NCBI GenBank assembly: GCA_964415605.1
Contig: CAYQBA010000064.1
Span: 1-23,107, forward strand
Length of the DNA: 23,107 nt
Direction of reading: 5' to 3'
DNA from: UCB3 sp964415605
GTDB lineage: Bacteria > Chloroflexota > Anaerolineae > Epilineales > Epilineaceae
Shown here piece by piece: positions 13,955 through 22,553 of this stretch; the first letter of the stretch is position 1, and every line of letters begins with the position of its first letter. The position numbers were made by a program, and so were the translations under genes. Below the pieces are notes generated by a model. The model did no database searches, was not told the DNA's origin, and worked only from the letters and a program-made list of their open reading frames with translations.

Positions 13955-14142
13955 TGGACGATGGGCGGCTGCTGCTGGTGTGGGGGAAGACGCTCGGCCG
14001 CAACTCGAATGCGACGGAGGGGCATCCGCTGGCCCTGAGTCATCACGCCTTTCCAGACTTGCCACCCACAACTTTGTACAAGTCCGGGAGAACATCAGGG
14101 AATTTCGGGCGGACGACGCCAGAGGTGACGAATGATCGGTAG
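13954..14142 (+). pseudogene. N-terminal remnant of an older cas3
   Basis: An ATG at 13954 shares its A with the WYL stop (TGATG), the arrangement of a translationally coupled gene. The first ~32 residues include 'LLLVWGKTLGRNSNATEGHP' followed by LALSHHA. This matches the N-terminus of many type I Cas3 HD nucleases: (L/V)WGK(T/S), a short variable stretch, HPL, then the first HD-domain His. After the last Ala (about 14050) the resemblance stops and the frame runs on as unrelated sequence to a stop at 14142, overlapping the start of the intact cas3. The intact Cas3 has its own equivalent, 'DFWAKLK...VEDHCADVAA', so this is a second N-terminus rather than a missing piece. The family match is by eye. 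Confidence 0.6.
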
Positions 14143-16828
14143 CCCGACCGACTTCTGGGCAAAGCTCAAGCCCTTCCGGGTGCTTCCGGCTGAGTCGTGG
14201 CTATCCGTCGAGGATCACTGCGCCGATGTGGCGGCGTGCTGCGAGGCGATTCTCGCGTGCGGCCTTACGCGAAGACGCATGGCGCACCTTGGCGGACTCG
14301 GGGATTTGTCGCCGGCGCAGGTGGCTCGCCTAAGCTTCTTGGCTGCCCTTCACGACATCGGGAAGTTCGGAATTGGATTCCAGAACAAGGCGATCCCAAA
14401 GCCCCCGTTCACCAGTGGACATGTCCGAGAAGTGCTTGCGTTGCTTCGTGCAGATGCCTACACAGACCTCTACGACGGCATTCTAAACTCACTGCCCTTG
14501 GAGGAAATGCTGGGCTGGGGAAGTCGAAGTGAGACGATCGGTCAGCTTCTCTTGGCATCAATCTGTCATCACGGGCGCCCCTACGCCGCATACGATCACT
14601 TCGACCCATCCAACTGGCGACCTTATCGGGGCTTGGTTCCATTCGACGGCATCCGACGACTCGGGGTCGCGGCACTCCATTGGTTTCCAGCCGCCATTGA
14701 TCACAACGCCGATCCCTTGCCAGCCGATGCTGTATTCCAACACGCATTTTGCGGTCTGGTAACGTTGGCCGACTGGCTTGGGTCCGATGATCGCTTCTTT
14801 CCCTTTGAGCACGGCACTGGTTCACGGATTGACTGGGCTCGCCGCCGGGCGTCCGAAGTCGTTGAACGCGTGGGACTCGCGACCCAACACACACGACTGC
14901 ATCTCGTGAGTCGCCCTCCCACTTTCAGGAGTGTATTTGCCTTCGACCCCTACCCGCACCAAGCGCAGGTGACCGAACTGCCTTTGGACAGTGCTGGCAG
15001 CCTGACCGTGCTGGAGGCCGAGACCGGGTCGGGCAAGACGGAAGCGGCGATTGCCCGATTCCTCCGCCTGTTCGACGCCAATCAGGTCGACGGCATGTAC
15101 TTCGCCCTGCCAACCCGCACCGCTGCGATGCAGATGTACCGCCGAGTGACCAAGTGTGTGGCCGCAGCATTTCCAAATGCAGACGCCCGTCCCAACGTGG
15201 TGCTGGCGGTGCCCGGTTACATCGCCGTCGATGACTCCTATGCCACGCGACTTCCGGGGTTCGAGGTATTGTGGCCAGAGGAAGATCGGGAGCGCAATCG
15301 TGATCGGGGCTGGGCAGCGGAAACACCCAAGCGCTATATGGTCGGCACTGTGGTCATTGGCACTGTAGATCAGCTCCTGCTATCCGCGCTGATGGTCCCT
15401 CATGCTCACCTGCGTGCAGCGGCACGATTGCGACACTTGTTGGTCGTCGACGAAGTCCATGCGTCAGATACTTACATGGCACGTATCTTGCGCGAGGTCC
15501 TACGGCATCAACTTGCCGCGGGCGGGCATGCCCTCCTGATGTCCGCCACGCTTGGCTCAGCTGTTCGCGAGCAACTTCTCAACCCGGATCGCCCTACCGG
15601 ACCGCCCCCCTTTGAGCATGCAGTCGCCACGCCGTATCCGGTCGTGACACATGTTCCTGTCGCGGAGGATGCCGTCCGGATTGCGGTTGCTGGATCCGAC
15701 CAGGCAAAGGTCATTGGCGTCGTACTGGCAGCTGAGATGTCCGATTCCGAGGTGATCGCCCGAAGGGCGCTCGATGCTGCCGCAACCGGAGCGAAGGTTC
15801 TCGTGGTGCGCAACACAGTCGCTGGATGCATCGATACCCAAGTTGCGCTGGAGGCCATAGCCGGTGAGCGGTCGCTGAATTCGCTCCTGTTCCACTGCTC
15901 CGGCCGCCCCGCGCCGCACCACTCTCGATTCGCCAAGGAGGATCGTGAGGCGCTCGATAGTGCACTTGAGACGCAGTACGGGAAGCACCGGGCCAATGCG
16001 GCCGACGGTCGAGTGGTCGTGGCGACTCAGACAGTCCAGCAGAGCCTCGATATTGACGCGGACTTCATGATTACCGACTTGTGCCCCGCAGACGTCCTGC
16101 TCCAGCGTTTGGGGCGCTTGCACCGCCATCGGGCCCGCCTGCGCCCTGTAGGATTCGAGAGGCCTACCACGGTCATCTTGACACCTGAGGATCGCGACCT
16201 CGGCCGTAACATCCGCCCTGATGGCGAGGCTCGCGGGCGTCACGGCATCGGCACCGTCTATCAGGACCTTCGGATGATCGAGGCCACGTGGCGCGCCCTG
16301 GAGAACCGTCGGAAGCACGTGGCTCATGGTAAAATGGACGATATCGAGGTCGTGATCCCGGACATGAACCGCGCGCTGGTGGAGGAGGCTACGCACCCGG
16401 AGGTGCTGAACACTCTGTTTTCACCGTCGGCGAGCGAATGGGCACGCCACAGCCAGTGGGCTGCTGGCGAAGGCGTGGCGACTGGACTTCTCGCTGAGTT
16501 GAACTTGATCCCGCTCGACCTACCTTTCGGAGAAGTCGACTTTCCAAGCAAAGAGGTCACGCTGCGTGTTCAGACCCGGCTTGGCGAGGCGGACCGGCTC
16601 GCCGAGTTCGCTGAGGCTCTCGTCAGCCCATTCGGTGAGAAAGTTCGTCGCCTCACCATTCCTGCTCATCTGGCGCGTGGCGTTCCGGACGACGCCGTCG
16701 TCACTGACGTATCCACCATGGATGATGAGATTCGGTTCAAATTTGGACCGATCGCGTACTGCTACGATCGACTTGGGTTACGACCCATCGGCAATGACCA
16801 GGAGGCAGAGAACACTACCGATGCCTGA
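14132..16828 (+). CDS. cas3: Cas3 HD nuclease-helicase, type I-E
   Basis: 898 residues from ATG 14132, with AGAGGTG just upstream. Order: N-terminal HD nuclease with first His in 'VEDHCADVAACCEA' (H29) and the metal pair in 'LHDIGKFGIGFQNK' (H74-D75, K78). The SF2 helicase follows: Walker A 'ETGSGKTEAA' (about 298-307), 'FALPTRTAAMQMYRR', DExH box 'VVDEVHASDTYM' (about 438-449), 'LLMSATLGS' (about 468), 'VVATQTVQQSLDIDADFM' and 'LLQRLGRLHRH' (about 655). All motifs are present, and the length is normal for a fused HD-helicase. Cas3 is recruited by Cascade bound to target DNA, nicks the displaced strand and unwinds and degrades it. First gene of the cas operon; its 3' end overlaps cas8e by 8 nt. 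GC content is clearly lower than in the genes to the left. Confidence 0.95.
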   Translation: MIGSPTDFWAKLKPFRVLPAESWLSVEDHCADVAACCEAILACGLTRRRMAHLGGLGDLSPAQVARLSFLAALHDIGKFGIGFQNKAIPKPPFTSGHVREVLALLRADAYTDLYDGILNSLPLEEMLGWGSRSETIGQLLLASICHHGRPYAAYDHFDPSNWRPYRGLVPFDGIRRLGVAALHWFPAAIDHNADPLPADAVFQHAFCGLVTLADWLGSDDRFFPFEHGTGSRIDWARRRASEVVERVGLATQHTRLHLVSRPPTFRSVFAFDPYPHQAQVTELPLDSAGSLTVLEAETGSGKTEAAIARFLRLFDANQVDGMYFALPTRTAAMQMYRRVTKCVAAAFPNADARPNVVLAVPGYIAVDDSYATRLPGFEVLWPEEDRERNRDRGWAAETPKRYMVGTVVIGTVDQLLLSALMVPHAHLRAAARLRHLLVVDEVHASDTYMARILREVLRHQLAAGGHALLMSATLGSAVREQLLNPDRPTGPPPFEHAVATPYPVVTHVPVAEDAVRIAVAGSDQAKVIGVVLAAEMSDSEVIARRALDAAATGAKVLVVRNTVAGCIDTQVALEAIAGERSLNSLLFHCSGRPAPHHSRFAKEDREALDSALETQYGKHRANAADGRVVVATQTVQQSLDIDADFMITDLCPADVLLQRLGRLHRHRARLRPVGFERPTTVILTPEDRDLGRNIRPDGEARGRHGIGTVYQDLRMIEATWRALENRRKHVAHGKMDDIEVVIPDMNRALVEEATHPEVLNTLFSPSASEWARHSQWAAGEGVATGLLAELNLIPLDLPFGEVDFPSKEVTLRVQTRLGEADRLAEFAEALVSPFGEKVRRLTIPAHLARGVPDDAVVTDVSTMDDEIRFKFGPIAYCYDRLGLRPIGNDQEAENTTDA

Positions 16829-18392
16829 GCCACGTTTCAACTTGCTCGAGGATCCGATTATCGGCATGCGCGTGGGCGACGTCGAACGTCTAAAGGGATC
16901 GCTCCCCGAGGCGCTCCATTACCTGGGTCGCGGCGACGATGTCGTCTTCCTGGGGCAGCCCGCTTACCATGCAGCCACTTGGCACATGTTCCTGGTCCAA
17001 CTCGCTGGTCTGGCGTTGACGGGGATCAGGCAGCGCGACACGGCGCGGCCGGTAACCGATTGGCAGACCGCCCTTCTCTGCCTCACAGAAGGACGGGTGG
17101 AGCCATGGTGCTTGGTTGTCGAGGATGTGGGACAGCCAGCGTTCATGCAACCGCCAGTGCCAGAGGGGACAATCGCGGCGTGGAGGAAAGAGATCAGGCA
17201 CCCCGAAGGGCTTGACATCCTGATCGGTGCGAAGAATCACGACTTGAAGCAGTGGCGCATGGCAGTACCCTCGGTGGAAGACTGGCTCTTCGCACTTGTC
17301 AATCTGCAAACGAGCCAGGGTTTTCTGGGCGCAGGGAACTACGGCATCTCCCGCATGAATGGTGGGTTCGCCAGTCGTCCCCTCATGGGCGTGGCGCCCT
17401 CACTGAGCACGGGTGCTCGCTTCGTGCGCGATGTGGATGTAATCCTCGGCGCGCGGCCAAGCCTGTTAGAGGCGGCCTACGGCTATGCTGCCGATGGCCT
17501 TGCCCTGTTGTGGCTGGCTCCGTGGAACGGTGATGAATCTCTTCCCTTGAACCGCCTCGACCCCTTCTTCATCGAGATTTGCCGTCGGGTGCGGCTAGTT
17601 GAAAGACAGGGTCAACTGGCGGCGCTGGCAGTGACGACCAAGGGTCCGAGAGTATTCGGAACCCACGTCAATGGCAATACCGGCGACATCTGGACACCTG
17701 TTCGTCGGAAGGACAACGCGGCGCTAACTGTCCCCGGCGATGGATTCACCTACAAGCGTTTGCAGGAGATCCTTTTTGGCTCGGACTATGCACGCCCGCC
17801 AGCGCTGGAGGTCCGCAGGGAGGATGGACCTGAGCCTTTCGTGATCGCGCAGGTGTTGGTACGCGGGCAGGGGAAGACGGAAGGCTGGCACGAGCGCCGC
17901 GTGCCTGTCTCCCGTAAGGCTGCAGTACTGCTTCGAACGGAAGAGGGCCGCAACCGCTTGGGAGACCTTGCACGCAGTCGCGTGGCGACAACGGCTGACG
18001 TTGCCGGGAAGGTTTTGCGCCCGCCGATCCTGAAGCTGCTTCAAGGCGCGCCGGACAAGCTCAACATGAACGACCATCGAGCCACCGTCTGGCTTGCTCG
18101 CTACGATGCCCTCGTTGACGAGGTCTTCTTTGACCGGCTCTGGCATGATATCGACGAAAGCGCCGAGGACCGCACCATTGATTGGCAGCGACTGGTCCTG
18201 GATTTCGCGAAAATCGTGTTGGACGAGGCAATCGAAACCGTTCCGATGCCTAGCGTTCGCCGCTACCGCATTGTTGCGGAGACGGAGCGCTTCTTCACTA
18301 CGCTCCGCCATAAGCACTTTCCGCACGCATTGAGAGCCCAGGCACCACAAGAGAGCCAGGAGACGAACCATGTTGTCGTCGATCGCCAATGA
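16821..18392 (+). CDS. cas8e: Cascade large subunit Cas8e (Cse1/CasA)
   Basis: 523 residues from ATG 16821. An in-frame ATG at 16794 also exists, but the protein starting 'MPEPRFNLLEDPIIGMR' matches the usual Cse1 N-terminus; the AGGAGG 15 nt upstream is unusually far. Further family signs: 'SLPEALHYLGRGDDVVFLGQPAYHAATWHMFLVQLAGLAL' (27-66, not written in full in any motif database sense), 'PAFMQPPVPEG' (106-116) and 'DILIGAKNHDLKQW' (132-145). Cas8e recognises the PAM, holds the crRNA 5' end and recruits Cas3. The C-terminal ~150 residues are mainly helical, as expected for the bundle that docks on Cas11 and Cas3. It overlaps cas3 by 8 nt and cas11 by 23 nt. Confidence 0.9.
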   Translation: MPEPRFNLLEDPIIGMRVGDVERLKGSLPEALHYLGRGDDVVFLGQPAYHAATWHMFLVQLAGLALTGIRQRDTARPVTDWQTALLCLTEGRVEPWCLVVEDVGQPAFMQPPVPEGTIAAWRKEIRHPEGLDILIGAKNHDLKQWRMAVPSVEDWLFALVNLQTSQGFLGAGNYGISRMNGGFASRPLMGVAPSLSTGARFVRDVDVILGARPSLLEAAYGYAADGLALLWLAPWNGDESLPLNRLDPFFIEICRRVRLVERQGQLAALAVTTKGPRVFGTHVNGNTGDIWTPVRRKDNAALTVPGDGFTYKRLQEILFGSDYARPPALEVRREDGPEPFVIAQVLVRGQGKTEGWHERRVPVSRKAAVLLRTEEGRNRLGDLARSRVATTADVAGKVLRPPILKLLQGAPDKLNMNDHRATVWLARYDALVDEVFFDRLWHDIDESAEDRTIDWQRLVLDFAKIVLDEAIETVPMPSVRRYRIVAETERFFTTLRHKHFPHALRAQAPQESQETNHVVVDRQ

Positions 18393-18909
18393 CTCGTCGA
18401 CCACCTCTCGGTCATCGCTCGATAGCATCGTCCGAAAGATCGCGCGCGATATCGACCGGTTTCTGTCCACCGGTGATGTGGCCGAGCTGCGGCGTTTGCG
18501 ACCGGAGGATCCGTCATCTCCGGCATTCTGGAAGATGATCGCGTACCGGGTTGAGCCTGGCGGAGTCCTTGCATCTGATGGGCCGAAGCGCGATCTCCAA
18601 GAGCGGCGTTGGGCAGTGCTCCTTGCCGGTATGGCGGAGATGAAGGGTCTTCACGCCACCGGCCGCCGACTCGGCAGCGCGGTGGCAAGCGCCGGCGTCG
18701 CCGAGTCGCGCTTCGTACGGCTGCTCAGAGCGCATGATGACGGACTGCTTGACGCCGTCCGACTCATCGCACACCACTTGGCTAGCGCTGGTGAACCGGT
18801 CGACTGGGCCGATCTTGCTCGCCTTGTCATGAGCGATGGGGACACGAACGAGGAGGCTGTCCGCCGAGGGATCGCCAGGGACTACTACGGCACACTGTCA
18901 CGAACCTGA
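18370..18909 (+). CDS. cas11: Cascade small subunit Cas11 (Cse2/CasB)
   Basis: 179 residues from ATG 18370, with AGGAG 7 nt upstream, starting inside the end of cas8e. The sequence is helical and Arg-rich: 'ELRRLRPEDPSSPAFWKMIAYR' (positions ~42-63, shortened here), 'RRWAVLLAGMAEMKGLH', 'LGSAVASAGVAESRFVRLLRA', 'VDWADLARLVM' and 'EAVRRGIARDYYG'. The pattern 'LRR...P..PAFW' near the N-terminus and 'ESRFxRLL' in the middle are typical Cse2 features. Two copies form the belly of the type I-E complex, stabilising crRNA and the target strand. Length is normal. Identity rests on these patterns plus its fixed place between cas8e and cas7e. Confidence 0.9.
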   Translation: MLSSIANDSSTTSRSSLDSIVRKIARDIDRFLSTGDVAELRRLRPEDPSSPAFWKMIAYRVEPGGVLASDGPKRDLQERRWAVLLAGMAEMKGLHATGRRLGSAVASAGVAESRFVRLLRAHDDGLLDAVRLIAHHLASAGEPVDWADLARLVMSDGDTNEEAVRRGIARDYYGTLSRT

Positions 18910-18943
18910 TCCTGATACATTCAATTCAAGGAGTCAAGTGCAC

Positions 18944-20182
18944 ATGAGCTCGCGGTTCATCCAAATCCACTTCCTCACGTCCTACCCGGCCACATTGCTC
19001 AACCGCGATGACGCTGGCTTTGCCAAGCGCCTGCCATTCGGTGGCGCGGTGCGCACGCGCATTTCATCGCAATGCCTCAAGCGACACTGGCGAACACATC
19101 AGGGTGAACATAGAATCGCCGGGATCGAGATCGAAGGAAACGCTGTGCCAATGTCGATTCGCTCCCGCCGTACCTTCGAGCAATACGTTTACGCGCCGCT
19201 GGTCAGGGATGATGGGGTGGATGAGACTACTGCGGCCAGCATCACCAATGCGCTACTGGTAGAACTACTCGGCAAGAGCGATAAGGCGAAGGCGATAGCC
19301 GACGCTAAGGGGAAGGAAGAGACGGGTGCTGACAGGTCCGTGGCCGGCCGGACAGAACAGGTCACAGTACTGGGACGGCCGGAAGTCGATTACTTGCGCG
19401 CGGAAGCACGCGCAGTGGCGGCAGAATCATCGGATCCTCAAAGCGTCGCTGCCAACGTCAAGGCACGCGTGAAGGAGATTGCCAAGAATCTCGATGCCTT
19501 GCGATTGGGGATGGGGTTGGATGCTGCCCTGTTTGGCCGAATGATTACGAGTGACCACTTGGCACGCGGCGACGCCGCTGTGCACGTCGCGCATGCGTTC
19601 ACCGTACACGAGGAGTCAAGCGAGACGGACTACTTCTCTGCCGTAGACGATCTGTTGAGCACGGAGGAAGTTGAGACCCTCGGAAGCGGACACATTGGAA
19701 ATGTCGAGCTCACCAGCGGACTGTATTATGGCTACGTTGTGATCGATGTGCCGTTGCTCGTCTCGAATCTCGAGGGCTGTCAGCAGCAAGACTGGCAAGG
19801 CGCTGATCGATCGCTGGCGGCGGAAGTTGTGCGGCGACTCGTGCACGTAGTGTCGTGCGTATCGCCGGGTGCGAAGCTAGGATCCACCGCGCCTTACGCC
19901 TACGCACATCTGGTGCTTGTCGAGTCTGGCACGACTCAGCCACGGACGTTGGCCAATGCTTTCCTCAAGCCTGTTACACAACGTCCGGACCTCGTCAAGA
20001 ACGCCTACCTGGCCATAGCGAGCTATCTTGCCGACGTTGACGCAATGTATGGCGCTGCCGGAAGGCGGAAGTTGGCCGCTGTCGGCCCTGTAGATACGCT
20101 GGACAACGTTGTGCCAACTCATGATCGCGGCACGCTCGGTGAGGCGGCAACCTGGGCTGCTGAGCAAGTGCGGGCGTGGTGA
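18944..20182 (+). CDS. cas7e: Cascade backbone subunit Cas7e (Cse4/CasC)
   Basis: 412 residues from ATG 18944, with AAGGAG upstream; it begins 34 bp after cas11. The N-terminus 'IQIHFLTSYPATLLNRDD' and 'LPFGGAVRTRISSQCLKRHW' (31-50) are the Cas7e signature. Later segments include 'ADRSVAGRTEQVTVLG', 'LRLGMGLDAALFGRM', 'AAVHVAHAFTVHEESSETDYF', 'GSGHIGNVELTSGLYYGYVVID' (split here from a longer run) and 'GAKLGSTAPYAYAHLVLVE'. Six copies line the crRNA in Cascade. It is somewhat longer than the ~360 residues usual in the E. coli group, mainly through a charged insert at about 105-165. No break is seen. Confidence 0.93.
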   Translation: MSSRFIQIHFLTSYPATLLNRDDAGFAKRLPFGGAVRTRISSQCLKRHWRTHQGEHRIAGIEIEGNAVPMSIRSRRTFEQYVYAPLVRDDGVDETTAASITNALLVELLGKSDKAKAIADAKGKEETGADRSVAGRTEQVTVLGRPEVDYLRAEARAVAAESSDPQSVAANVKARVKEIAKNLDALRLGMGLDAALFGRMITSDHLARGDAAVHVAHAFTVHEESSETDYFSAVDDLLSTEEVETLGSGHIGNVELTSGLYYGYVVIDVPLLVSNLEGCQQQDWQGADRSLAAEVVRRLVHVVSCVSPGAKLGSTAPYAYAHLVLVESGTTQPRTLANAFLKPVTQRPDLVKNAYLAIASYLADVDAMYGAAGRRKLAAVGPVDTLDNVVPTHDRGTLGEAATWAAEQVRAW

Positions 20183-20189
20183 CGGCGCT

Positions 20190-20921
20190 ATGGATGTCCT
20201 ACTACTGCGTCTTGACGCACCACTCATGAGCTTCGGAACGGTTCAGATCGACCAGCATGGGCGAACTCAGAACTTCCCTACGCAGTCGATGCTCACCGGC
20301 CTGCTTGCTAATGCCCTTGGCTACGGACGAAACGAAGGTGCGAAGCATCAACGTCTGCAGGACCGCCTGCGGTTTGCTGTGCGGTGCGACCGTGAGGGAG
20401 CGCCACTCTTGGACTTCCAGACCGCCGACTTGTCGCAGGACTTTCTTCGTGTTGGATGGACCACGAGCGGGCATCCCGAAGGCCGCGAGGGCGGAAGTGC
20501 TGGCACTGGAACCACCATTCGCTATCGCCATTACCTCGCAGACGCAGTGTACACCGTGGGGATCGTGTTGATACCCTCCAACGAAGAACCACGACTGATG
20601 GACATTTCATCTGCGCTGAATGAGCCCCAACGGCCGCTGTACATCGGTCGCAAGCCGTGCCTGCCTTCAACGCCGGTTTATCTTATGACTGTCCAAGCCG
20701 AATCGGTGCGCGAGGCTGTCGTACATGCCCCGAGCATCAACTCGACCCGTCGGAGGAACAGCGATCCAGTCTCAATGTGGTGGCCAGAAAGTGATGGCGC
20801 TAACGACGGCTGGCTGATGGTGGTGACGGACGAGCGAGACTGGGAGAATCGAGTGCATGTAGGGCGTCGATATCTTCGCGCCGGACGAGTGCTGATTGAG
20901 GAGGCCGCCGATGTCAGTTGA
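20190..20921 (+). CDS. cas5e: Cascade subunit Cas5e (CasD)
   Basis: 243 residues from ATG 20190, 7 bp after the cas7e stop, with GGTGA upstream. Family signs are the N-terminal RRM-like strand 'VLLLRLDAPLMSFGTVQID' (3-21), then 'RTQNFPTQSMLTGLLANALG' (25-44), 'TTIRYRHYLADAVYTV' and 'PLYIGRKPCLPSTPVYL'. Cas5e caps the crRNA 5' handle in Cascade and contacts Cas8e. Length and order are standard for type I-E. The 3' end overlaps cas6e by 11 nt, so translation is coupled. Confidence 0.92.
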   Translation: MDVLLLRLDAPLMSFGTVQIDQHGRTQNFPTQSMLTGLLANALGYGRNEGAKHQRLQDRLRFAVRCDREGAPLLDFQTADLSQDFLRVGWTTSGHPEGREGGSAGTGTTIRYRHYLADAVYTVGIVLIPSNEEPRLMDISSALNEPQRPLYIGRKPCLPSTPVYLMTVQAESVREAVVHAPSINSTRRRNSDPVSMWWPESDGANDGWLMVVTDERDWENRVHVGRRYLRAGRVLIEEAADVS

Positions 20922-21666
20922 AGTCCCACTGTACATGGTGCAACTCGCGCTTGTGACTCCGAGTCTATTCGAAGCGGCGCGACAACGACGTCTGCCGATC
21001 CGTGATGTCGACACGGGTTATCTGGTGCATTGCCGCTTGATGGACTTGTTCGGAGATGCGGCCCCAAAACCTTTTGCCGTGGATGATTCGAGAGGGCGCG
21101 TGATTACCGTCGTTGGCTACAGCCGAAGTGATGCACCAGCGCTCACAGAGACGGCACGACATTACGCACTGCCGGATGTCTACTCAAGCTGTCGATGGCC
21201 TGTCTTCACGAAGATGATGCCCAATGGGTGGCCGACGGATCATGTGCTCGACTTCGAAGTGCGGTTATGCCCTGTGATGCGGGTGTCATCGGATACGCCG
21301 ACACATCGGGCTGGTTCGGAAGTCGATGTGTTTCTTCGCATGTGCAGCCAACGCCAGACCGATGCAACTGAGGGCAGATTGGATCGTGAACAGATCTACT
21401 ACGAGTGGCTCAAACGAGAGCTGATGCGAGGCGGTGCTGCCACTTTGCTCACCGGGAAGATGGTGAACTTCCGACTCGCACGTCTCTTGCGCCGAAGACA
21501 AGGCACGGATCGGACGGCAGCGCTGACCACACGACCCGACGTCACCATTCGCGGCACGCTGCAGATTGACGATAGCTTAGCCTTTAGCGAGTTGCTTGCA
21601 CGAGGTATCGGCCGTCATCGTTCGTTCGGCTTTGGCATGCTGCGTTTGACACGGCCGCCGCGGTGA
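20911..21666 (+). CDS. cas6e: CRISPR RNA endoribonuclease Cas6e (CasE)
   Basis: 251 residues from ATG 20911, with GAGGAGG 8 nt upstream. It cuts pre-crRNA at the base of the repeat stem. 'VPLYMVQLALVTPSLFEAAR' (5-24) is the first RRM strand and helix, and 'TGYLVHCRLMDLFGD' (35-49) contains Tyr37 and His40, the expected place of the catalytic Tyr/His of Cas6e. 'APKPF' follows as usual, and the C-terminus has the Gly-rich loop 'GIGRHRSFGFGMLRL' near residues 232-246. All expected parts are there. Its likely substrate, a 29-nt repeat with a stable stem, begins 1.3 kb downstream. Confidence 0.93.
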   Translation: MSVEVPLYMVQLALVTPSLFEAARQRRLPIRDVDTGYLVHCRLMDLFGDAAPKPFAVDDSRGRVITVVGYSRSDAPALTETARHYALPDVYSSCRWPVFTKMMPNGWPTDHVLDFEVRLCPVMRVSSDTPTHRAGSEVDVFLRMCSQRQTDATEGRLDREQIYYEWLKRELMRGGAATLLTGKMVNFRLARLLRRRQGTDRTAALTTRPDVTIRGTLQIDDSLAFSELLARGIGRHRSFGFGMLRLTRPPR

Positions 21667-21668
21667 GC

Positions 21669-22553
21669 ATGCCCGTGCTCAAGGGGCGGTTAGGCCTAGA
21701 GACTGCGCGCGTGCCGCACGCTGATCGCAACGGCATCATGTGGCTGGGCCGCGGCAACCTTTACGTCGAAGATGGGACGTTGCGTTTCGTAACTGCGGGC
21801 TATGAGGATCTGAAGGCGGGTGACTACGCTATTCCTTTTCAGACGACGTCGTGTATCCTCATAGAGCCAGGCGTCACGATCAGTCATGATACGCTTCGCA
21901 TTCTTGCTCGACACGGAACGGGGCTCGTAGTGGTTGGTGAAGGTGGTGTCCGGCACTATGCGAGCATGCCGTTCGGCCCAGATCGATCGGCTCGGGCCCG
22001 ACGCCAAGCATTGCTGTGGGCGAGCAAGGACGATCGGGTGGCGATCGTGCGCCGTATGTACGCATGGCGACTCGGGGATGTTCTGCCGGTCACTGACTTG
22101 ACTGCACTGCGTGGCATTGAGGGCGCGAAAGTCAAGCGCTCATATGAGTTGATGGCTCAGCGCTATGGTCTAGTGTGGCGCGGACGCCGGTACGATCGGG
22201 ACGATCCCGAAGCCGACGATCTTCCGAACACGGCGCTGAATCACGCGTCGGCAGCCTTGCGGGCAGCAGCGATGGTCGCAGTCGCCATCTCGGGGGCAAT
22301 TCCACAACTCGGATTCATCCACGAGGACTCTGGCATCGCCTTTGCCTTGGACATTGCCGACTTGTTCCGTGAGAGCGTCATGCTTCCGATCGCGTTCGGC
22401 GCTGTGGCACAGAGCCATGAACAAGGCTTCAACCTTGAACAGACGGTCCGGCGTTCGGCGACTTTGGAGTTTCGCAAGACAAAGCTGATCCCTCAGATGG
22501 TCGACAGGATTAAGGCGCTGTTCGATGTCAATGACGATAGTAGTGACTCGTAA
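21669..22553 (+). CDS. cas1e: CRISPR integrase Cas1, type I-E
   Basis: 294 residues from ATG 21669. A GTG at 21663 overlapping the cas6e stop (GTGA) is an equally possible start, adding two residues; neither has a clear ribosome-binding site, and MPVLKGRLGLETARVPHADR is the usual N-terminus of relatives. The metal ligands fit the Cas1 pattern: E151 in 'RGIEGAKVKRSYE', H218 in 'LGFIHEDSG', and D228/D231 in 'FALDIADLFRES', with the same spacing as H208/D218/D221 of the E. coli enzyme. Cas1 with Cas2 captures new spacers and inserts them at the leader-repeat junction just downstream. It looks intact, so adaptation is probably possible. Confidence 0.95.
   Translation: MPVLKGRLGLETARVPHADRNGIMWLGRGNLYVEDGTLRFVTAGYEDLKAGDYAIPFQTTSCILIEPGVTISHDTLRILARHGTGLVVVGEGGVRHYASMPFGPDRSARARRQALLWASKDDRVAIVRRMYAWRLGDVLPVTDLTALRGIEGAKVKRSYELMAQRYGLVWRGRRYDRDDPEADDLPNTALNHASAALRAAAMVAVAISGAIPQLGFIHEDSGIAFALDIADLFRESVMLPIAFGAVAQSHEQGFNLEQTVRRSATLEFRKTKLIPQMVDRIKALFDVNDDSSDS

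Noticed and set aside
14071..14083. ACTTTGTACAAG resembles the core of a lambda-derived att site used in cloning vectors
   Set aside because: The 12-base match is not extended on either side by att flanks and no vector sequence is near; chance, around a TTGTACAA palindrome.
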